A DNA stretch of 43,490 bases from Clostridiales bacterium (GCA_029007845.1 JAQXIP010000004.1:1-43490), one strand, 5' to 3'. Numbered from the stretch's first letter, positions 1-8,813 are shown. Numbers and translations are program-made. Notes: generated by a model not told the origin, from the sequence alone.

Positions 1-172
1 GAATATCAGGTACCATGAAATACCCGCTTTCGCTCCGTTGAACACGTAGCGGTACTAAGGTTTTGCAAAAAAACGCAAAACCAAGTGCCGACGTGTTCAA
101 AGGGATATTTCATGGTACCTGATATTCTGCGAGCTTCCGGCGGCTGTGGGTTCGTCACGGCTGAACGGTTAC
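1..172 (+). repeat. Giant hairpin repeat, copy 1 (left end cut by window)
   Basis: This aligns without any indel to 20377-20548, with nine substitutions over 172 positions, only three of them in the first 131. It forms nested stems: bases 1-22 pair with 106-127, bases 38-47 with 91-100, and an inner 8-bp stem encloses an A-rich loop near 67-74. The right outer arm (128-172) has no partner because its left half (about 45 bases by comparison with copy 2) lies outside the window. Copy 1 has a T6-A122 pair where copy 2 has C-G. It ends about 50 bp before the pnp -10 element. No reading frame of note is present. Confidence 0.9.
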
Positions 173-221
173 TTTAGCTTCTGTGTTGTACAAAATAAAT
201 GTAGCAAATAAAAAACATTGG

Positions 222-230
222 TGTTATAAT
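222..230 (+). promoter_or_regulatory. Extended -10 promoter for pnp
   Basis: TG-T-TATAAT is a perfect extended -10 element at 222-230, about 68 bases before the pnp start codon. No good -35 hexamer is seen at the usual distance, as is common with extended -10 promoters. It lies just after the hairpin repeat, so pnp can be transcribed independently of whatever lies to the left. Confidence 0.6.
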
Positions 231-297
231 AAAATATGTGGCAGAAAGCAGACAGGAAAAAAGAGGAAAAAATGAAAGAATAAAGGAGAAAAATAGT

Positions 298-2385
298 ATG
301 TTCAAAAGTTATACGATGGAAATTGCAGGCAGAACCTTGCGTGTCGATATTGGAAGAGTTGCTGCCCAGGCGAATGGAGCTGCTTTGATGCATTATGGTG
401 ATACTGTGGTTCTTTCCACAGCTACGGCATCAGACAAGCCAAGAGAAGGAATTGATTTCTTTCCACTTAGTGTGGAATACGAGGAAAAAATGTATGCCAT
501 CGGGAAAATTCCTGGCGGCTTTAATAAAAGAGAGGGAAAGGCATCTGAGCATGCTGTATTGACTTCCCGTGTGATTGACCGTCCAATGCGTCCGTTATTC
601 CCAAAAGACTACCGAAATGATGTCACCCTGAATAATATGGTAATGAGCGTTGATCCGGATTGTTCGCCGGAAGTTCTGGCAATGTTAGGTTCTTCTATTG
701 CAACCTGCATTTCGGATATCCCATTTGATGGTCCATGCGCAGCAACTCAGGTAGGAATGATTGATGGAGAACTGATTATTAATCCTACCGGTGAACAGAA
801 CAGTCGTTCTGACTTAAAGCTTACCGTAGCTTCTACCAGAGAAAAGGTAATTATGATCGAAGCTGGTGCGAATGAAGTTCCGGAAGATAAAATGATCGAA
901 GCCATTTTCGAGGCAGACAAGGTGAATAAAGAGATCATTAAGTTTATTGACCAGATTGTAGCTGAATGCGGAAAACCAAAGCATGATTATGTAAGCTGTG
1001 CAGTTCCGGAAGAATTGTTTGCCGCAATGAAAGAACTGGTCCCTCCTGCAGATATGGAAGCTGCTGTATTTACAGATGAAAAGCAGAAGAGAGAAGAAAA
1101 TATTAAAGAAATTACAGATAAACTGTCAGAGGCATTTGCGGATAAGGAAGAGTGGCTTGCAGTGCTTGATGCAGCGGTTTATCAATATCAGAAAAAGACG
1201 GTTCGTAAAATGATTCTGAAAGACCATAAGCGTCCGGATGGCCGTGAGATTACACAGATTCGTCCACTGTCTGCAGAAGTTGATATTATTCCACGTGTAC
1301 ATGGTTCTGCTATGTTCACCAGAGGACAGACCCAGATCTGTACAATTACCACATTGGCACCATTATCTGAGGCACAGAAGATTGATGGTCTGGATGAATA
1401 TGTGACGAATAAGCGCTATATGCACCACTATAATTTCCCATCCTATTCCGTAGGTGAGACGAAGCCTTCCAGAGGACCAGGACGGCGTGAGATTGGACAT
1501 GGTGCTCTTGCAGAAAGAGCATTAGTTCCGGTTCTGCCAAGTGAAGAGGAATTCCCATATGCAATCCGTACGGTGTCTGAGACTTTTGAGTCAAATGGTT
1601 CTACTTCCCAGGCATCCATTTGTGCGTCTACCATGTCTTTGATGGCGGCTGGTGTTCCAATTAAAAAACAAGTTGCCGGAATTTCCTGCGGTCTTGTAAC
1701 GGGAGATACAGATGATGATTATATCGTGTTAACTGATATTCAGGGATTGGAAGATTTCTTTGGAGACATGGACTTTAAAGTGGCAGGTACCCATGACGGA
1801 ATTACGGCAATCCAGATGGATATTAAGATTCATGGTTTGACAAGACCGATTATTGAAGAAGCAATCCGCAGAACAAAAGAAGCAAGAGAATATATCTTAA
1901 ATGAGATTATGACCCCATGTATTGCCGAGCCAAGACCGGAAGTTGGCCCACTGGCACCAAAGATTATCCAGATTCAGATTGACCCACAGAAGATCGGCGA
2001 TGTAGTAGGACAGCGTGGTAAGACAATCAATACGATTATCGAGCGCACCGGCGTTAAGATGGATATTTCAGAAGAAGGAGCTGTATCCATCTGTGGAACG
2101 GACAAGAAGAAGATGGATGAAGCGGCAAAGATGGTTCAGATTATTACGACCGATTTCACAGAGGGACAGGTTCTGGAAGGAAAAGTAATCAGCATCAAAG
2201 AGTTTGGTGCCTTTTTGGAATTTGCTCCGGGCAAGGAAGGTATGGTTCATATCTCAAAGATCTCGAAGGAACGAATCAACCATGTAGAAGATGTACTGAC
2301 ACTGGGAGATGTAGTGAAAGTTGTATGCCTTGGAAAAGATAAGATGGGACGGATCAGTTTCAGTATGAAGGACGTCCGCGAATAA
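298..2385 (+). CDS. pnp: Polyribonucleotide nucleotidyltransferase (PNPase)
   Basis: This is the 3'-to-5' phosphorolytic exoribonuclease of mRNA decay, acting as a trimer in the cytoplasm. The 695-residue protein has the usual family length and order: two RNase PH domains with a helical linker, a KH domain with the GQRGK loop near residue 571, and a C-terminal S1 domain from about 625. The second RNase PH domain carries the catalytic-type GDMDFKVAG segment near residue 489, and the FTRGQTQ phosphate-site segment lies upstream. The start is the ATG at 298, preceded by AAAGGAG; the open frame extends to a GTG at 238, but that extension is lysine-rich, has no ribosome site and begins only 8 bases after the -10 element. 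A terminator hairpin follows. In many relatives pnp follows rpsO, which would lie left of the window. Confidence 0.97.
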   Translation: MFKSYTMEIAGRTLRVDIGRVAAQANGAALMHYGDTVVLSTATASDKPREGIDFFPLSVEYEEKMYAIGKIPGGFNKREGKASEHAVLTSRVIDRPMRPLFPKDYRNDVTLNNMVMSVDPDCSPEVLAMLGSSIATCISDIPFDGPCAATQVGMIDGELIINPTGEQNSRSDLKLTVASTREKVIMIEAGANEVPEDKMIEAIFEADKVNKEIIKFIDQIVAECGKPKHDYVSCAVPEELFAAMKELVPPADMEAAVFTDEKQKREENIKEITDKLSEAFADKEEWLAVLDAAVYQYQKKTVRKMILKDHKRPDGREITQIRPLSAEVDIIPRVHGSAMFTRGQTQICTITTLAPLSEAQKIDGLDEYVTNKRYMHHYNFPSYSVGETKPSRGPGRREIGHGALAERALVPVLPSEEEFPYAIRTVSETFESNGSTSQASICASTMSLMAAGVPIKKQVAGISCGLVTGDTDDDYIVLTDIQGLEDFFGDMDFKVAGTHDGITAIQMDIKIHGLTRPIIEEAIRRTKEAREYILNEIMTPCIAEPRPEVGPLAPKIIQIQIDPQKIGDVVGQRGKTINTIIERTGVKMDISEEGAVSICGTDKKKMDEAAKMVQIITTDFTEGQVLEGKVISIKEFGAFLEFAPGKEGMVHISKISKERINHVEDVLTLGDVVKVVCLGKDKMGRISFSMKDVRE

Positions 2386-2420
2386 GAATGACTCACCGGT
2401 ATGGAACCGGTATTTATGAA

Positions 2421-2461
2421 AACCTGGATACCTATGAAAGCATAGGCATTCAGGTTTTTTG
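2421..2461 (+). terminator. Intrinsic terminator after pnp
   Basis: AACCTG pairs with CAGGTT and an inner CCTATG pairs with CATAGG around an AAAG loop. A run of six T follows. A small ACCGGT hairpin lies just before it at about 2395-2411. Confidence 0.85.
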
Positions 2462-2528
2462 CATATTTCTCCGAAAAAGCAGACATACTATGATGTGTGT
2501 GAATCGCTTTGGTAAGGAGGAAAAAAGA

Positions 2529-3215
2529 ATGGACGATCATGAGAAGAAGAGACAATCAAGGGAAACAGCTGAGAATGAGGAAATCAGGGACTACGGTCAG
2601 GTTCTTATGGCAAAAGGGAAACAGGGACACCAGATTCATTTGATCAGCATCATTGGCGAAGTGGAAGGACATGAGTGTTTAAATGAGAACACGAAGACGA
2701 CGAAATATGAACATATTCTGCCAAGACTGGCTGCATTGGAAGACGACAGCCGGATTGACGGAATTCTGGTTCTTCTAAATACAGTAGGAGGAGATGTGGA
2801 AGCGGGACTTGCTATTGCGGAAATGATTGCATCATTAAGTAAACCGGTCGTTTCACTTGTTTTAGGTGGAAGTCATTCTATAGGGGTACCATTAGCTGTT
2901 TCTTCGGATTACAGTTTTATTGTACCTACAGCAACTATGATTATCCATCCGGTACGAATGAATGGTATGATTATTGGTGTGCCGCAGTCCTTTGAATACA
3001 TGGATCGGATTCAGGAGCGGATCCTGAGTTTTGTTGTGAATCATTCCAGGATTGATTATGAGCATTTAAAAGCACTGATGATGGATACCAGTCAGCTGAC
3101 AAAAGATATCGGTTCCATTTTGGTTGGAAAGGAAGCGGTTGAAAAAGGGCTTATTGATGAAGTTGGAGGAATTGATATGGCACTGGAGAAACTACACGAG
3201 CTGATTGGTTCATAA
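2529..3215 (+). CDS. tepA: TepA-type ClpP-like serine protease homologue
   Basis: This 228-residue protein belongs to the ClpP/crotonase fold and resembles Bacillus TepA (YmfB), which likewise sits beside spoIIIE/ftsK. The ClpP-like active-site segments are visible: GGSHSIG with S117 in the nucleophile position, and MIIHPVR with H140. The charged N-terminal 30 residues are not conserved in type. No signal peptide is seen, so a cytoplasmic location is expected. The start is the ATG at 2529, preceded by AAGGAGG; the frame is open back to 2388, but that stretch is the pnp terminator. The true substrate is not known from sequence; TepA was once linked to protein export, and a direct proteolytic role is inferred from the intact Ser and His. 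It is bounded by hairpins on both sides. Confidence 0.85.
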   Translation: MDDHEKKRQSRETAENEEIRDYGQVLMAKGKQGHQIHLISIIGEVEGHECLNENTKTTKYEHILPRLAALEDDSRIDGILVLLNTVGGDVEAGLAIAEMIASLSKPVVSLVLGGSHSIGVPLAVSSDYSFIVPTATMIIHPVRMNGMIIGVPQSFEYMDRIQERILSFVVNHSRIDYEHLKALMMDTSQLTKDIGSILVGKEAVEKGLIDEVGGIDMALEKLHELIGS

Positions 3216-3225
3216 CCGTTTGTCG

Positions 3226-3257
3226 ATGCCCCCATGCTTGCATTCTGGGGGCATTTG
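3226..3257 (+). terminator. Hairpin between tepA and ftsK
   Basis: ATGCCCCC at 3226-3233 pairs with GGGGGCAT at 3247-3254 around a 13-base loop. The following TTTGT tract is short, so this may be a leaky terminator. Confidence 0.65.
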
Positions 3258-3303
3258 TGGCATAATTTATCATGGACTTTTGTCTATGAAAGGGTGAATG
3301 TAA

Positions 3304-5742
3304 ATGGCTGGAACAGGTCATAGTACAAAAAAGAAAAAAACGAATCGAACATCGAAACCGACCAATCAATCAACGAAAGTGAATTCGGTACAAAATGAGA
3401 TTCTTCTGATTATTGTAACGGTAGTTGCCGTCTTGATACTTCTTAGTTATTTCAATCTGTGTGGGATGATCGGAAATGTGATCAAACAGGTGATGCTGGG
3501 ACTATTTGGGTATCTTGCTTATGTGCTGCCGGTGGTACTTTTTCTGGGGATTGCATTTATTCTTGCTAACCAGAATAACCGGAATGTGCAAAAGAAGATT
3601 CCGGCAGGGATTCTTCTGCTTTTTTTTGCAGATGGTCTGATTCACTTAATCTATCAGGCAGTGGTTCAGGCAGATGTGGATGCGAAGATTGGCAGCCTGT
3701 ATAAGGCTGGTGCTGGCGGCGGTGTAATTGGAGGAATGCTGTACCGGCTGTTTTTTGTTTTATTAGGGGAAGCCGGCGCTGCAATTGTGTTTGTGGCAGC
3801 AATCTTAATCTGTGTGATTATCATCACGGAAAAGCTGTTTTTTGCTAAAATAAGTTCCCTGCATCAGGATAAGAGAAAAAAACGTCCTGTGGAGATAGAA
3901 GAAATGGAGCCGGAAGAGGAACCAGCACAGGAGAAAAGAGAGGACAATCATCCGATTACATATCAATTTAAAGACCGGAAACGAAAAGGGAAAAAACTTC
4001 CGACCTCAGAAGAGATGTTTGGGCAGGAAGAGGCGGATACAGGAAAGAAAAAGAAAAAACGAGAAAAAAACCAGGTGGATATGAAGGAAATATCCATAGA
4101 AGAACAGTTTGATAATATTCCGATTCACAGGGCGCAGCCTCCGGTTGAAGAAGTGGCAGCGGCGGAACCTTCGGCTGCAAAGCATAAGAGTACGGACACG
4201 GCAAAACAGCAGGAACAAATCAATGATATTGAAAAGGAGATTGCAAAACAGGATGCGCAGAAGAAGGCGTATGTGGCACCTTCTATTAATTTGTTGTCCA
4301 GACCAAAGTCCAACCAGGCGACTGTTAGTGATAAAGAATTGAAAAAAACAGCCATGAAACTCCAGCAGACACTGGAAAGTTTTGGTGTAAGGGTGACGGT
4401 TAATAATGTAAGCTGCGGTCCTACGGTAACCCGTTATGAACTTCAGCCAGAGCAGGGGGTGAAGGTCAGCCGCATTACGGCTCTCTCCGATGATATTAAG
4501 TTGAATCTTGCAGCTGCAGATATTCGGATTGAGGCACCAATCCCTGGAAAAGCAGCTGTTGGAATTGAAGTGCCGAATACTTCGAATACAACGGTTATGC
4601 TTAGGGAACTGTTGGAAAGCAAATCATTCCAGAATGCCAAATCAAAGATTTCTTTTGCGGTAGGTAAGGATATCGGAGGGCAGACGATTGTAACGGATAT
4701 CAAAAAGATGCCGCACCTGTTAATTGCGGGGGCTACCGGTTCTGGTAAATCGGTTTGTATTAATACACTTATTATGAGTATTTTATATAAGGCAAGTCCG
4801 GATGAAGTCCGTCTCATTATGATCGATCCGAAAGTCGTGGAGTTAAGCGTTTATAATGGGATTCCTCATCTTATGATTCCTGTCGTGACCGATCCAAAGA
4901 AAGCTTCTGCGGCGCTGAATTGGGCGGTAAAAGAAATGACAGACCGTTATCAGAAATTTGCCGATCTGGGAGTACGGGATCTGGTTGGTTATAATGAGAA
5001 GGTTCCTACACTAAAAGAAGCAGAAAATCAGGAAACATATCAGAAACTGCCACAGATTGTCATTATTGTGGACGAACTGGCGGATCTTATGATGGTAGCT
5101 TCTAATGAAGTAGAGGATGCAATCTGCCGTCTGGCACAGCTTGCCCGTGCAGCTGGAATTCATCTGGTTATTGCAACCCAGCGGCCGTCGGTAAATGTCA
5201 TTACCGGTGTGATTAAAGCGAACATTCCATCCCGGATTGCTTTTGCCGTATCCTCTGCAGTGGATTCCAGAACGATATTGGACGGCTCTGGAGCCGAGAA
5301 ACTTCTTGGAAAAGGCGATATGTTATTTTATCCTTCCGGGCAGGCAAAACCTTCCAGGGTACAGGGCGCTTTTGTGTCTGATCAGGAAGTCAGTGATGTG
5401 GTGGAATTCTTAAAGAGAGAGAATGAATGTTCCGGATATAATGAAGAAGTGACAAAGCATATTGAGACTGCTGTTAGCCAGTCTCAGCCTGCGGCAGGTA
5501 CAGGTGGAACGGACACCCAGGACGGAAGAGATGAATACTTTGAAGAAGCCGGCCGTTTTATTATCGAGAAAGACAAAGCATCGATTGGCATGCTGCAGCG
5601 GGTATACCGTATTGGGTTTAACCGTGCTGCGCGTATTATGGATCAGCTTTGCGAAGCCGGTGTAGTTGGGGAGGAAGAAGGAACGAAACCGCGCAAAGTT
5701 CTTATGTCTTTAGAGGAATTTGATGAAATGATGAACTTATAA
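3304..5742 (+). CDS. ftsK: DNA translocase FtsK/SpoIIIE
   Basis: This 812-residue membrane-anchored motor pumps chromosomal DNA through the closing septum at division or into the forespore. Order of parts: about four hydrophobic segments between residues 30 and 175, a long charged linker rich in Lys and Glu, the FtsK alpha/beta motor with Walker A GATGSGKS near residue 476 and a Walker B-type IIVDELADLM about 120 residues later, and a C-terminal gamma winged-helix domain that reads DNA orientation sequences. The start is the ATG at 3304 with AAAGGGTG upstream. Its neighbour tepA supports the SpoIIIE/YtpT-type assignment, but SpoIIIE and a vegetative FtsK cannot be told apart from this gene alone. 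Its stop codon TAA lies inside the palindrome TTATAA, which also supplies the stop of the opposing gene. Confidence 0.95.
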   Translation: MAGTGHSTKKKKTNRTSKPTNQSTKVNSVQNEILLIIVTVVAVLILLSYFNLCGMIGNVIKQVMLGLFGYLAYVLPVVLFLGIAFILANQNNRNVQKKIPAGILLLFFADGLIHLIYQAVVQADVDAKIGSLYKAGAGGGVIGGMLYRLFFVLLGEAGAAIVFVAAILICVIIITEKLFFAKISSLHQDKRKKRPVEIEEMEPEEEPAQEKREDNHPITYQFKDRKRKGKKLPTSEEMFGQEEADTGKKKKKREKNQVDMKEISIEEQFDNIPIHRAQPPVEEVAAAEPSAAKHKSTDTAKQQEQINDIEKEIAKQDAQKKAYVAPSINLLSRPKSNQATVSDKELKKTAMKLQQTLESFGVRVTVNNVSCGPTVTRYELQPEQGVKVSRITALSDDIKLNLAAADIRIEAPIPGKAAVGIEVPNTSNTTVMLRELLESKSFQNAKSKISFAVGKDIGGQTIVTDIKKMPHLLIAGATGSGKSVCINTLIMSILYKASPDEVRLIMIDPKVVELSVYNGIPHLMIPVVTDPKKASAALNWAVKEMTDRYQKFADLGVRDLVGYNEKVPTLKEAENQETYQKLPQIVIIVDELADLMMVASNEVEDAICRLAQLARAAGIHLVIATQRPSVNVITGVIKANIPSRIAFAVSSAVDSRTILDGSGAEKLLGKGDMLFYPSGQAKPSRVQGAFVSDQEVSDVVEFLKRENECSGYNEEVTKHIETAVSQSQPAAGTGGTDTQDGRDEYFEEAGRFIIEKDKASIGMLQRVYRIGFNRAARIMDQLCEAGVVGEEEGTKPRKVLMSLEEFDEMMNL

Positions 5743-6744
5743 CTCAAACATTTTATGGATGGCTTCCCGGTAGATTGCTTTGGCAATGTCGTGGGAAGCC
5801 TTTTCTTGTCCGGAAAGGTATTCCATCATAACACCGCTGTTGATTTCTAATACCCGTAATCCATTTTCCCCTTTTACGTTTACCAGGTCGATGGAAGCAA
5901 AACGGATGCCGGTGGCTGTGGCTGCTTTTTTTGCCATCGCTTCCATGGAAGTGATGAGGGGAGCATACTCCGGATTCGTTTTCACATGCCCGGTCCGGTC
6001 GTATAGAAGATTTGCCCTGGCACCTTGTCCCAGGTTGTGTTTCCAGTTTAGAGAATATGTTTCCTTTTCCTTTAAAACCCGGTCTGCATCTTTTGGTGGA
6101 ATAACGGTCTGATAGGCTGATGCGGGTGGGGTTGTGAGAAGATAATTACTGTAAAGTTCCTGTATGGTGGAATGACCGTCTCCAGTAAGACAGGGACGGA
6201 TTTTTTCGTATGCAAGAACCATTTCACCATCCAGTAAAATGACCCGGTATTCGTGCTCAAGTGGATAATAAGGACATACTGCCATGGAAGGACAGGTGGC
6301 GAATATGCGCTGGCTGTAATGCTCCAGTTCCAGCTGGGAATGGGCGTGGTATACTTCCTCACCACCGGTTCCACTGTTGTTTTTGCAGATGACACTTCCG
6401 TATTGTTTCATGAGCGTGCAGAGTGTGTTCCAGTTTCCGCCACGGCTGGCATACCGCATATCAAGAGGAGACATAAAACAAACATGTGGGATATTTGGAA
6501 TCTGGTTTGCGGAAAGAATCTCGCTGCAGGTGCTTTTGTCGTTACAGATATTGGCAGCGGCAGCGGAATTTAATCCAAACTGATAACCATGGATATAGCG
6601 TGTTTTTCCCTGATAAGTGATCTGGATAACCCAGCCGTCAGAAAAAAGCGAGGCATTCATGCCTTCTTCTCTTAGCAATTCCAGTATTAGTTTTGTGAAA
6701 TTAGTGGAGTCATTTGCGATTGGGTCAGCATTTTTTATATTCAT
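5737..6744 (-). CDS. Orphan ATP-grasp ligase (cyanophycin synthetase/RimK-like)
   Basis: The protein (335 residues from this start) looks like a stand-alone ATP-grasp carboxylate-amine ligase of the glutathione synthetase/RimK/cyanophycin-synthetase type. Seen: a central segment VICKNNSGTGGEEVY typical of the nucleotide-binding lysine region and glycine loop, EHEYRVILLDGEMVLAYEK in the middle strand region, and a C-terminal metal-site pattern FASIDLVNVKG followed by RVLEINSGV. Such enzymes join an amino acid or small amine to a carboxylate with ATP; the substrates here cannot be read from sequence, and no partner gene lies nearby. Start choice is uncertain: the ATG at 6744 has AAAGGA 12 bases upstream, while an in-frame ATG at 6777 adds 11 residues and overlaps the leader stem. 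It converges on ftsK, with both stops sharing TTATAA. Confidence 0.75.
   Translation of the reverse strand: MNIKNADPIANDSTNFTKLILELLREEGMNASLFSDGWVIQITYQGKTRYIHGYQFGLNSAAAANICNDKSTCSEILSANQIPNIPHVCFMSPLDMRYASRGGNWNTLCTLMKQYGSVICKNNSGTGGEEVYHAHSQLELEHYSQRIFATCPSMAVCPYYPLEHEYRVILLDGEMVLAYEKIRPCLTGDGHSTIQELYSNYLLTTPPASAYQTVIPPKDADRVLKEKETYSLNWKHNLGQGARANLLYDRTGHVKTNPEYAPLITSMEAMAKKAATATGIRFASIDLVNVKGENGLRVLEINSGVMMEYLSGQEKASHDIAKAIYREAIHKMFEL
5761..5807 (+). terminator. ftsK terminator lying inside the opposing gene
   Basis: GGCTTCCC (5761-5768) pairs with GGGAAGCC (5793-5800), and ATTGC pairs with GCAAT inside it around a TTTG loop. TTTTCTT follows on the plus strand. The whole structure lies in the last codons of the leftward ATP-grasp gene. 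Confidence 0.7.
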
Positions 6745-6775
6745 ATTAAGGAAGAATCCTTTCTGTATAGAAGTC

Positions 6776-6933
6776 ATGATACCTACGAATTGCTCCGTTG
6801 CTCCGCAACTCCCGCAATTCTACACACATTTGCAATACGCCCTGTTCGGGCTGCGTTCTCATGTTTTACGGGTCACAATGTCATACTTTTTCATGCAAGC
6901 ATAAAACGTATGACATTGTGACCCTGGCATCAT
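6776..6933 (-). promoter_or_regulatory. Cloverleaf-like structured leader of the ATP-grasp gene
   Basis: Read on the minus strand, 158 nt fold as one closed unit. The closing stem joins 6926-6933 to 6776-6783 (8 bp with one G-U that would be an A-C mismatch on the plus strand). Inside are a perfect 17-bp hairpin (6908-6924 with 6870-6886, its loop holding a further ATGC/GCAT pair), a small bulged hairpin (6837-6856), and a striking hairpin at 6787-6820 made of 7-bp and 5-bp stems separated by GGGA and GGA loops and capped by GGA. The minus promoter starts transcription just before it. It could be a cis-acting RNA, or a mobile repeat that became the leader. Confidence 0.6.
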
Positions 6934-6942
6934 ATCATTCAT

Positions 6943-6971
6943 ATTATAGAAGAATCATAGCAGAAAAACAA
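6943..6971 (-). promoter_or_regulatory. Promoter of the ATP-grasp gene
   Basis: On the minus strand TTGTTT (6971-6966) and TATAAT (6948-6943) are separated by 17 bases. The predicted start of transcription lies at about 6936, giving a leader of 160-190 nt. It is back to back with the fhs promoter. Confidence 0.7.
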
Positions 6972-6991
6972 TCCATGTTTTGAAAAAGTCG

Positions 6992-7019
6992 TTGTACTTG
7001 CCTTTTTTTTTGGTATAAT
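6992..7019 (+). promoter_or_regulatory. Promoter of fhs
   Basis: TTGTAC and TATAAT are 16 bases apart, and TGG before the -10 makes it an extended -10. The spacer holds a run of nine T. The fhs ribosome site GAGGAGG and start follow within 35 bases. Confidence 0.75.
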
Positions 7020-7052
7020 AGTTACAAACTTACAGGACGAGGAGGATGGAAA

Positions 7053-8723
7053 ATGAAGTCAGACATTGAAATTGCACAGGAAGCGAAAATGCTTCCAATT
7101 GGTCAGGTAGCAGCAAAACTGGATATTCAGGAAGAAGATTTGGATTATTATGGAAAATACAAAGCAAAGCTGACTGATGAATTGTGGGATAAGGTGAAGG
7201 ATCGTAAAGATGGAAAACTGATTCTTGTAACGGCGATTAACCCTACTCCTGCAGGAGAAGGAAAAACAACTACAACGGTTGGTCTTGGGGAAGCACTGGG
7301 ACGGATGGATAAAAAAGCCGTAATCGCATTAAGGGAGCCGTCGCTGGGACCTTGTTTTGGAATTAAAGGTGGTGCAGCAGGAGGTGGATATGCCCAGGTA
7401 GTGCCGATGGAGGATTTAAACCTTCATTTTACAGGAGATTTTCATGCCATTACTTCTGCTAATAATCTTTTAGCAGCAATGCTGGACAATCATATCCAGC
7501 AGGGTAATGCGCTTGGGATCGATCCAAAACAAGTTGTATGGAAACGTTGTGAGGATATGAATGACCGTGCCCTTCGAAATATTGTAATTGGTATGGGACG
7601 GAAAATGGACGGTGTAGTAAGGGAAGACCATTTTATTATTACCGTAGCCTCTGAGATTATGGCAATTCTCTGTCTTGCAGAGAATATGGAGGATTTAAAG
7701 GAACGTCTTGCTAAAATTATTGTGGCATATACCTATGATGGGAAACCGGTAACTGCACAACAGTTAAAGGCAGTTGGGGCTATGGCAGCCCTTTTAAAAG
7801 ATGCGATTAAGCCGAATCTCATCCAGACGGTGGAGAATACTCCGGCACTCGTTCACGGCGGACCGTTTGCAAACATTGCCCATGGCTGTAACAGCGTCCG
7901 GGCAACCAAAACAGCCTTGAAGCTGGCGGATTATGTTGTTACAGAGGCTGGATTCGGAGCCGATTTGGGAGCTGAAAAGTTTCTGGATATCAAATGCCGC
8001 AAGGCAGGGCTGTCACCGGATGCCGTTGTTCTGGTGGCTACGGTACGTGCATTAAAATATAATGGAGGCGTTCCGAAGGATAATCTGTCTCAGGAGAATC
8101 TGGATGCATTGAAAAAAGGAATTGTCAATCTTGAAAAACACATTGAAAATATTCAGAAGTTTGGCGTTCCTTGCGTAGTGACGTTGAATCGTTTTGTGTC
8201 GGATACGGATGCGGAACTGGCTTATGTAAAAGAGTTTTGCGAGAAAAAAGGCTGTGAATTCGCCCTGTCTGAAGTCTGGGAAAAAGGCGGCGAGGGAGGA
8301 ATTGAACTTGCTAATAAGGTGCTTTATACCATTGAAAACAAAGAAAGCCACTTTAAACCGCTGTATGAAGATTCTCTTTCGTTAAAAGAAAAGATGGAAA
8401 AAGTATCCAGGGAAATCTATGGCGCGAAAGAAGTGACCTTTGAGCCGCAGGCATTGAAAGAATTACAGAAGATCGAAGAACTGGGCTTTGGAAATTTGCC
8501 GGTATGCATGGCGAAGAACCAGTATTCACTATCTGATGATCCGACTCTGTTAGGCCGTCCGGAGAACTTTACGATTCATATCCGTGAGGTATATGTATCA
8601 GCCGGAGCTGGATTTGTAGTGGCCATAACAGGCACAATTATGACTATGCCGGGGCTTCCAAAGGTGCCTGCCGCAGAGCGCATAGGAGTCGATACAAACG
8701 GAGTGATTACCGGACTATTCTGA
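7053..8723 (+). CDS. fhs: Formate-tetrahydrofolate ligase
   Basis: This cytoplasmic enzyme makes 10-formyl-tetrahydrofolate from formate, tetrahydrofolate and ATP, the entry step of the methyl branch of the Wood-Ljungdahl pathway and a supply of one-carbon units for purines. Length is 556 residues, as usual for the family. The P-loop-like [18 protein letters not shown] begins at residue 65, followed by the conserved [21 protein letters not shown]-type region, and the C-terminus has [16 protein letters not shown]. The start ATG follows GAGGAGG. It is monocistronic here, with its own promoter. folD, the next folate enzyme, is 13 kb away in the same window. No clear terminator hairpin is seen directly after it. 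Confidence 0.97.
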   Translation: MKSDIEIAQEAKMLPIGQVAAKLDIQEEDLDYYGKYKAKLTDELWDKVKDRKDGKLILVTAINPTPAGEGKTTTTVGLGEALGRMDKKAVIALREPSLGPCFGIKGGAAGGGYAQVVPMEDLNLHFTGDFHAITSANNLLAAMLDNHIQQGNALGIDPKQVVWKRCEDMNDRALRNIVIGMGRKMDGVVREDHFIITVASEIMAILCLAENMEDLKERLAKIIVAYTYDGKPVTAQQLKAVGAMAALLKDAIKPNLIQTVENTPALVHGGPFANIAHGCNSVRATKTALKLADYVVTEAGFGADLGAEKFLDIKCRKAGLSPDAVVLVATVRALKYNGGVPKDNLSQENLDALKKGIVNLEKHIENIQKFGVPCVVTLNRFVSDTDAELAYVKEFCEKKGCEFALSEVWEKGGEGGIELANKVLYTIENKESHFKPLYEDSLSLKEKMEKVSREIYGAKEVTFEPQALKELQKIEELGFGNLPVCMAKNQYSLSDDPTLLGRPENFTIHIREVYVSAGAGFVVAITGTIMTMPGLPKVPAAERIGVDTNGVITGLF

Positions 8724-8813
8724 TTGCTGTTTTTCAACGGGGAAAATGTATAAAGTCAATTGTGAATAATTAACAAAAAAACCGTAATAAACTTTTACAG
8801 AATGAACAAAAAT

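Noticed and set aside
238-297. N-terminal extension of pnp from the GTG at 238
   Set aside because: It starts only 8 bases after the -10 hexamer, has no ribosome site and no family similarity; the ATG at 298 has AAAGGAG.
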